Both the position numbers and the translations under genes were made by a program. A stretch of DNA of 25,116 nt from Kiloniellaceae bacterium (GTDB lineage Bacteria; Pseudomonadota; Alphaproteobacteria; Kiloniellales; Kiloniellaceae), in the NCBI GenBank assembly GCA_021776195.1, contig JAJFGK010000073.1, forward strand, positions 1 to 25,116, in the 5' to 3' direction. The notes beneath the pieces are model-generated. The model saw only the letters and a list, made by a program, of their open reading frames with translations. It searched no databases and was not told where the DNA came from. Shown here piece after piece: positions 15,050 to 25,116 of the stretch; within the stretch, counting starts at the first letter, position 1, and every line of letters starts with the position of its first letter.

Positions 15050-16285
15050 TCAGACCACCGTGATTTCGCGTGGGAAGCGGCAGGCGATCTCGGCGCGGTC
15101 TTCGAAGAAGAAGAGGGTCTCGATCAGGGCGGTCAGGCCGCTGATCGGCGGCCCGAAGAAGATGGCCTCGTGGTTGACCACAGTGTTGGCGGCGAAGACG
15201 GCGTCGCTGTCGGACTCGGTCAGTTGGTAGACGAACTCCCCGACCCAGTCGGGCGGGAAGGCGACCCCCAGCTCGTAGCCGCCCAGCCAGTAGGCGTGCT
15301 CGAGCAATCCCTCGGCCTCGTAGTAGGCCTTGACCTCGCGCCACAGCTCGGCGACCGGCAGCTCCGGCCGCAACTGCCCCTCGATCACCTCGAAGACCTT
15401 GGCGACCCGGTCGTGGAACTCGACCACCGCCCGCGGGGCCTCGCCGACATAGAAGGTGCGCGCGATGTTGCAGTGGTAGCGGTTGTAGACGCCGCAGAGA
15501 TCGACGTTCACCGGCTCGCCGGGAAGAATGACCTTGCGGGTCGCCAGGGGATGGCTGCAGACCGCCCGGTGGCCCGAGGCCACCGGCGGGACGATGCCGG
15601 AGACCTCGCCGCCGACCCGCGCCATGGCGGCGATCATCTCGCCCCAGACCTCCAGCTCGGTGATCCCCGGGCGGATCGTGTCGCGGGCCGCGGCCATGCC
15701 GACCTCGGCGATGCGCGCGGCCTGGACCAGATAGGCCATCTCCTGGGGCGACTTCACATGGCGCGCCCTGCGGATCAGGTCGGTGCCGTCGGTGACGGTC
15801 TGGCCGGCCTCTTCGAAGGCGGCCCGGAACTGGCCGCTGACCACGGGATTGGGCCGGTAGTTGTGCAGCTCCAGACCCACGGTCCCGGTCAGCCAGCCCG
15901 CCGCCTTCAGCTCGTCGCGGATGAAGCCGATGCCGTCGCGCCGCTCGGCCAGGGGAAAGATGCGGATGTCCTGGGCGACCGAGGACATGCGCACCAGGAC
16001 CGCCTCGCTCGGGGTCTCGAACTGGATGATCCGGTCGTGGTCGCGGTGGAGGGCAATGCCGCTGGTCGGCGGCCAGCCGCGCGGGCTTTGGGCCTGATAC
16101 CATTCGCACTGGTAGCCGCTGACGTAGTGCAGGCTCTCCGGGGCGCTGAGAAACAACAGGTCCACGCCGGCCTTGGCCATGGCCTCGCGAATCGTTCGGT
16201 GTCGGCGCTGGTATTCCTCCAGGGCGAAGGGCACCTCCAGAGCGGGGCGCGCGTTTTGCCAGACGATGTCTCGGTTCGAGGTCAT
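15050..16285 (-). CDS. M24-family creatinase/ectoine-hydrolase-like protein
   Basis: 411 aa, cytoplasmic, of the pita-bread fold: a creatinase N-terminal domain (residues ~20-165) then the M24 domain. His245 in SHPLATRK corresponds to the catalytic His of creatinase (HNPVTTRK in my recollection). The metal ligands of true aminopeptidases are incomplete: Asp262 is present, the second Asp is Asn273 (HCNIARTF), and the His motif reads GGYELG near 335-340; Glu373 and Glu395 remain. This favours a metal-independent amidinohydrolase or ectoine hydrolase (DoeA/EutD) type over a prolidase. The start at 16285 lies 10 nt after the alaS stop, so it is probably cotranscribed with alaS. The EutA-like gene nearby is weak support for ectoine catabolism; the substrate is unproven. 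Confidence 0.78.
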   Translation of the reverse strand: MTSNRDIVWQNARPALEVPFALEEYQRRHRTIREAMAKAGVDLLFLSAPESLHYVSGYQCEWYQAQSPRGWPPTSGIALHRDHDRIIQFETPSEAVLVRMSSVAQDIRIFPLAERRDGIGFIRDELKAAGWLTGTVGLELHNYRPNPVVSGQFRAAFEEAGQTVTDGTDLIRRARHVKSPQEMAYLVQAARIAEVGMAAARDTIRPGITELEVWGEMIAAMARVGGEVSGIVPPVASGHRAVCSHPLATRKVILPGEPVNVDLCGVYNRYHCNIARTFYVGEAPRAVVEFHDRVAKVFEVIEGQLRPELPVAELWREVKAYYEAEGLLEHAYWLGGYELGVAFPPDWVGEFVYQLTESDSDAVFAANTVVNHEAIFFGPPISGLTALIETLFFFEDRAEIACRFPREITVV

Positions 16286-16295
16286 GGCGGCGCCG

Positions 16296-19004
<2,709 letters not shown>

Positions 19005-19042
19005 GACGACCGTGCTTGGGCCCGCGGGGCCGGTTGATCTGA

Positions 19043-19071
19043 ATTTTGGAACAATTCCAAAGATAGTCCAA
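19043..19071 (-). promoter_or_regulatory. Putative alaS promoter overlapping a palindrome
   Basis: On the minus strand TTGGAC (19071-19066) and CAAAAT (19048-19043) are 17 nt apart, placing transcription start ~30 nt before the alaS ATG. The interrupted palindrome TTTGGAACAATTCCAAA (19045-19061) covers the spacer and -10, where a repressor site would lie. No regulator can be named. Confidence 0.45.
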
Positions 19072-19235
19072 ATACACTGTTATTCTAGGAGATAGTTCCC
19101 GATAACAGCCCAGGAAGAGGAGCAATCGCTGACATAACCCAAAGATCCCCCACCGGAGCCGCTCGTCACAGGCTATAGCGCTGGCCGGCCGCGCTGTCCA
19201 CAAGCCGGCCGCCGGCCGGAAGAAATAGCGCAGAG

Positions 19236-19266
19236 TTGACTTGGCAGAAACAGGCCCGGTCTGTAA
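19236..19266 (+). promoter_or_regulatory. Weak candidate promoter of ialB
   Basis: TTGACT (19236-19241) is a good -35, but the best -10 (CTGTAA, 19261-19266) is 19 nt away and poor. The rest of the 350-bp gap between alaS and ialB holds the palindrome near 19045 and a GGCCGG-rich inverted cluster near 19180-19220; I see no RNA gene. Confidence 0.25.
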
Positions 19267-19354
19267 ACGAGGGCAGCGACCGCAACCAGGCCGGGGCGAA
19301 TCGACGAAGATGTGCGCCACGGCGACCCAAGGCTACAGGAGCGCAAGCCCGACA

Positions 19355-20002
19355 ATGCAATCGATCGACCTCACCGCAAACGAACCCAGAGGCTTGGCCA
19401 GACTCCTGGCACCCCGACTCCTGGTATCCCGACTCCTGGCACCCCGATTCTTGGCACCCGGATTCTTGGCGACCCGCGTGCTTGCCGGCTTGACGGTCCT
19501 GGCCCTGATGGCCGGACTGCCGACGACCAGCCAGCAAGCCTGGGCTCAGCAAAGCGGCGAAGAAGGCGCGTCCAACGTCCAGATCTTCGGCGATTGGCAC
19601 CTGCGCTGTCAGGTGGTCCCGGTGGCCGAAGCCCAGACGGTCGATGCCTGTGCTCTGTTCCAAAATTTGGTCAATCCCGAGGACCAGAAGCCGATCATGC
19701 AGGTCGCCGCCGGTTTTTGGGGGCCTGAGCGCAAGCGGGGGCTCATCCTCAAGCTGCCTCTGGGCGTGACACTGCCGGCCGGAATCGAGCTGCTGGTCGA
19801 CGAACAGCCGAAGTCGAAGGCGCCTTTTGTGCAGTGCTTTCCCGATGGATGCCAGGCCCACGTCTTGATGGACGACGCCTTGGTTCAGGCCATGCAGGCG
19901 GGTATCAAGGCGAAGATCTCGTTTCGCAATCTGAACAATCGCCCCATGAGCATCGGATTTTCCCTGAAGGGTTTCACCAAGGGCTTCGCCCAGGCCAAAT
20001 AG
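19355..20002 (+). CDS. Invasion-associated locus B (IalB) family exported protein
   Basis: 215 aa. The start at 19355 (MQSIDLTANEPRG) has AGGAG 13 nt upstream. A signal peptide is visible: hydrophobic segment VLAGLTVLALMAGL and likely cleavage after AWA before QQSGEEG. The mature part starts FGDWHLRCQ and has the paired-cysteine pattern and the LPLGVTLPAGIELLVDE and FVQCFPDGCQAHVLMDDALV blocks of IalB proteins. This periplasmic/surface family was named from Bartonella invasion but is widespread in free-living alphaproteobacteria with unclear function. The n-region of the signal peptide is abnormally long, with five pentads (LLAPR, LLVSR, LLAPR, FLAPG, FLATR) from a 15-bp minisatellite. It is plus-strand between convergent recA and divergent alaS. 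Confidence 0.85.
   Translation: MQSIDLTANEPRGLARLLAPRLLVSRLLAPRFLAPGFLATRVLAGLTVLALMAGLPTTSQQAWAQQSGEEGASNVQIFGDWHLRCQVVPVAEAQTVDACALFQNLVNPEDQKPIMQVAAGFWGPERKRGLILKLPLGVTLPAGIELLVDEQPKSKAPFVQCFPDGCQAHVLMDDALVQAMQAGIKAKISFRNLNNRPMSIGFSLKGFTKGFAQAK
19401..19475 (+). repeat. 15-bp tandem repeat x5 in the IalB signal peptide
   Basis: Units start at 19401, 19416, 19431, 19446 and 19461. The first and third copies are identical (GACTCCTGGCACCCC); the others differ at a few bases. It is translated in frame as Leu-Leu-Ala-Pro-Arg-like pentads. Confidence 0.92.
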
Positions 20003-20230
20003 CCCCCTCGAGTCAGGCCGGACAGCCACGCCGTCAGGCAAGCGGCTTTCATTGGCGACACCCGGTCAAACTGGGCCCCAATCCGACCCGACTGGCCGTG
20101 ACTGGAATCCTGTACCGCGGTATCGAGGGCCGCGGCTTCCGCTGCCGCGCGCCGTCGCGCCGGCGGGAATCCAAGTGGGGATGCTGACCGGCGCGTTCGG
20201 ATGCCCCCCATCGCTCCCTTGGCACTTGTC

Positions 20231-20281
20231 GGACTGGGACTCCAACCGGGCTGGGATACCAACCGGACTGGGACACCAACC
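20231..20281. repeat. 17-bp tandem repeat x3
   Basis: GGACTGGGACTCCAACC, GGGCTGGGATACCAACC and GGACTGGGACACCAACC follow one another, with a partial fourth copy (GGAGTGGGG). The period is not a multiple of three and it is intergenic. Confidence 0.88.
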
Positions 20282-20316
20282 GGAGTGGGGCGCGCCAAGT
20301 GGGCTGGCCGGTTCAC

Positions 20317-20344
20317 CGGGCCCGGTCTGCGGGGCCCGGTTTGC
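20317..20344. repeat. 14-bp tandem duplication
   Basis: CGGGCCCGGTCTGC (20317-20330) is followed by GGGGCCCGGTTTGC (20331-20344), two mismatches, just past the recA stop. Confidence 0.7.
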
Positions 20345-20365
20345 GGGACTCTATGAACCCTTCGC

Positions 20366-21457
<1,092 letters not shown>

Positions 21458-21506
21458 GACTTGGTTCCCTTATGTCATAGGCCTACGGCCGCTGCAATGC
21501 TTGGCG

Positions 21507-21535
21507 TTTGTACCAATTTTGTTCTCATCGTACAA
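21507..21535 (-). promoter_or_regulatory. Putative recA promoter with near-consensus LexA box
   Basis: On the minus strand TTGTAC (21535-21530) and TACAAA (21512-21507) are 17 nt apart. The plus-strand GTAC-N7-GTTC at 21510-21524 matches the alphaproteobacterial LexA box at 7 of 8 defined bases and overlaps the end of the -10. The promoter hexamers are only fair. Confidence 0.5.
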
Positions 21536-21612
21536 CAAAAAAGAGGACCAAGTAGAGAACATTGTGAAAACCAATAGGGGATGGGGAAAATTGTCCTCTG
21601 ATGTGGCTCGAT

Positions 21613-24147
<2,535 letters not shown>

Positions 24148-24395
24148 GATCCAAGGGCGACCGGCGCGGTATGTCGGGTTCGGGATAGCGGCATCACCAC
24201 TTTGCTTTGCACCTGTCTATCGAGTCGATCAAGTCGGCCGAGTCGATCAAGTCGGCCGAGTCGATCCAGCCGGCGGTCGGGCGTCCGCGGCGCGTCCGGT
24301 CAGGTCGCCTGGCAAGCGAGCCGGTCGTTATCGAGAGCATAGGGTTTCCAAAGAAGTGACGAGGGGTTCATTCCAACACATTCGCGCTTGCGGCA
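24148..24395. other. Intergenic gap between flhB and cckA
   Basis: This stretch holds an 18-bp tandem array (annotated separately) and no supported gene. I see no clear promoter hexamer pair for cckA. Confidence 0.5.
24221..24274. repeat. 18-bp tandem repeat x3
   Basis: CGAGTCGATCAAGTCGGC occurs twice perfectly (24221-24238, 24239-24256) and a third time with two changes (24257-24274). It lies in the upstream region of cckA. Confidence 0.93.
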
Positions 24396-24413
24396 CTAGC
24401 GCTTGCGGCCCAA
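24384..24413. repeat. 15-bp duplication across the flhB stop codon
   Basis: GCGCTTGCGGCACTA (24384-24398) is followed by GCGCTTGCGGCCCAA (24399-24413). Read on the minus strand, the Leu-Gly-Arg-Lys-Arg coding unit is followed by a copy that begins with the TAG stop. Confidence 0.75.
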
Positions 24414-25116
24414 GCGCCGCTTGTTGCGACGTTGACCTTCCTCGCGCCGCTGGGTCGAGCGCAGCTTGCCGTGCAGGCGCATGACATAGCCGATGACCTG
24501 GGCCACGGCCTGATAGTGTTCCGGCGGGACTTCCTGGTCGATCTCCACCGACGCATAGAGCGCGCGCGCCAGGGGCGGGTTCTCGACGATGGGGACCTTG
24601 TTCTCGCGGCCGACTTCGCGAATGCGTTGTGCCATGTTGTCGACACCCTTGGCCAGGAGCCGGGGCGCTTCCATAGCGGCCTGATCGTAGCGCAGGGCGA
24701 TCGCGTAGTGGGTCGGGTTGGTAATGATGACATCGGCGCTGGGCACCGCGGTCATCATCCGCTGTCGCGCCCGGTCGAAGCGGATTTGGGCCAAGCGCCG
24801 CTTGACCTTGGGGTCGCCGTCGGTCTGCTTTTGCTCGTCCTTGATTTCCTGTTTGGTCATGCGCAAGGACTTGGTGTGCTGGTAGCGCTGGAAGACGATG
24901 TCGGCCACGGTGATCAGAGTCAGCACGGCGAGAACCGTTACCACCACCTTCAGTGCGGTGGCCTGGAGCGCCAGGAGGAACTCGGGAATCTCCATGGTGA
25001 TCATCGCGACCAGTTGATCGCGCTCGGGCCAGACCACCATGCAGACGATAATCGAGACGATCGAAATCTTGACGATGCCCTTGCCGAACTCGGCCAGGGA
25101 ATTCATCGAGAACATC
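24396..25116 (-). CDS. flhB: FlhB, flagellar type III secretion switch protein (C-terminal part)
   Basis: About the last 240 residues are present; the gene continues past the right window edge. FlhB is an inner-membrane component of the flagellar export gate whose cytoplasmic domain switches substrate from rod/hook to filament. Visible are FSMNSLAEFGKGIVKIS, two late membrane helices (KISIVSIIVCMVVW and VVVTVLAVLTLITVADIVF), and the autocleavage motif NPTH in DVIITNPTHYAIALRY. VPIVENPPLARALYASVEIDQEVPPEHYQAVAQVIGYV is the conserved C-terminal subdomain. The end is Arg/Lys-rich (RRNKRRLGRKR). It is upstream of cckA on the same strand, 248 bp away. Confidence 0.95.
   Translation of the reverse strand, partial: MFSMNSLAEFGKGIVKISIVSIIVCMVVWPERDQLVAMITMEIPEFLLALQATALKVVVTVLAVLTLITVADIVFQRYQHTKSLRMTKQEIKDEQKQTDGDPKVKRRLAQIRFDRARQRMMTAVPSADVIITNPTHYAIALRYDQAAMEAPRLLAKGVDNMAQRIREVGRENKVPIVENPPLARALYASVEIDQEVPPEHYQAVAQVIGYVMRLHGKLRSTQRREEGQRRNKRRLGRKR

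Larger units (their letters stand above)
20003..20365. other. Gene-free gap between convergent ialB and recA
   Basis: This 363-bp stretch has no supported gene. It contains GC-rich dyad-like sequence near 20110-20170 (CCGCGG and GCCGGC clusters), a 17-bp repeat array and a 14-bp duplication, annotated separately. I see no clear intrinsic terminator (stem plus T-run) for either gene. Confidence 0.6.

Noticed and set aside
15050..16285. M24 protein as DMSP lyase DddP or a prolidase
   Set aside because: Metal ligands needed by those enzymes are missing or replaced, and the sequence does not resemble DddP as I remember it.
19048..19099. GGAAC motifs as EcfG-type (general stress) -35 elements between alaS and ialB
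   Set aside because: No matching GTT-type -10 occurs at the required spacing on either strand.
20095..20185. Inverted GGAATCC repeats as a REP element
   Set aside because: The two GGAATCC motifs are in direct rather than inverted orientation, so no stem forms from them.

Overview
The window is very GC-rich and densely coded, and fits an alphaproteobacterium, most likely a Rhodospirillales-type lineage. The evidence is an imuA-imuB-dnaE2 mutasome operon behind an alphaproteobacterial direct-repeat SOS box (GAAC-N7-GAAC), a CckA hybrid histidine kinase next to recA and alaS, an IalB-family secreted protein, and flhB beside cckA. I cannot name the genus from the sequence.

Layout, left to right. 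Positions 1-313 hold minisatellite DNA (8 perfect copies of a 15-bp unit, then three imperfect copies of a ~23-bp unit) and an SOS promoter. Positions 314-6670 are imuA, imuB and dnaE2 on the + strand, with overlapping genes. A ~150-bp G/C-rich imperfect palindrome lies at the imuB/dnaE2 junction and is read in frame into the DnaE2 N-terminus. Positions 6684-7859 are a Xre-RES toxin-antitoxin pair with its own AT-rich promoter and operator-like palindrome. Next come a minus-strand dienelactone hydrolase, a plus-strand single-span SPFH/prohibitin protein, a MATE transporter preceded by a strong hairpin, and a minus-strand Asp/Glu racemase-superfamily protein (EutA/maleate isomerase-like).

Positions 12023-13329 hold a REP-like palindrome, a second copy of the G-rich dispersed repeat, and a complete ISAs1-family insertion sequence (1203 bp, 17-bp inverted repeats). 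Its transposase gene is broken by a one-base shift in a T5/A5 run. From 24.4 kb back to 13.5 kb most genes lie on the minus strand, in transcription order: flhB (cut by the window end), cckA, recA, alaS, an M24 creatinase/ectoine-hydrolase-like protein, a small basic ORF and a class III nucleotide cyclase. ialB is the exception, on the plus strand between recA and alaS.

Two gene groups look coordinated. The SOS response links recA (a one-mismatch LexA box) and imuA-imuB-dnaE2 (a perfect LexA box); RecA activation of LexA cleavage would induce the ImuB-DnaE2 translesion polymerase. CckA and FlhB tie the right end to cell-cycle and flagellar functions. The two putative small-molecule enzymes (M24 and EutA-like) flank the cyclase and resemble parts of ectoine catabolism, but no full pathway is visible.

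The most unusual property is the number of short tandem duplications: at least eleven loci, often with a 15-bp period, in coding and non-coding DNA. Several sit at functional points: imuA/imuB (repeated Shine-Dalgarno motifs), the IalB signal peptide and the flhB stop codon. I did not find a clearly new multi-gene system; the strongest oddities are these repeats, the palindrome-derived DnaE2 extension, and an IS apparently sitting at the apex of a dispersed palindrome.
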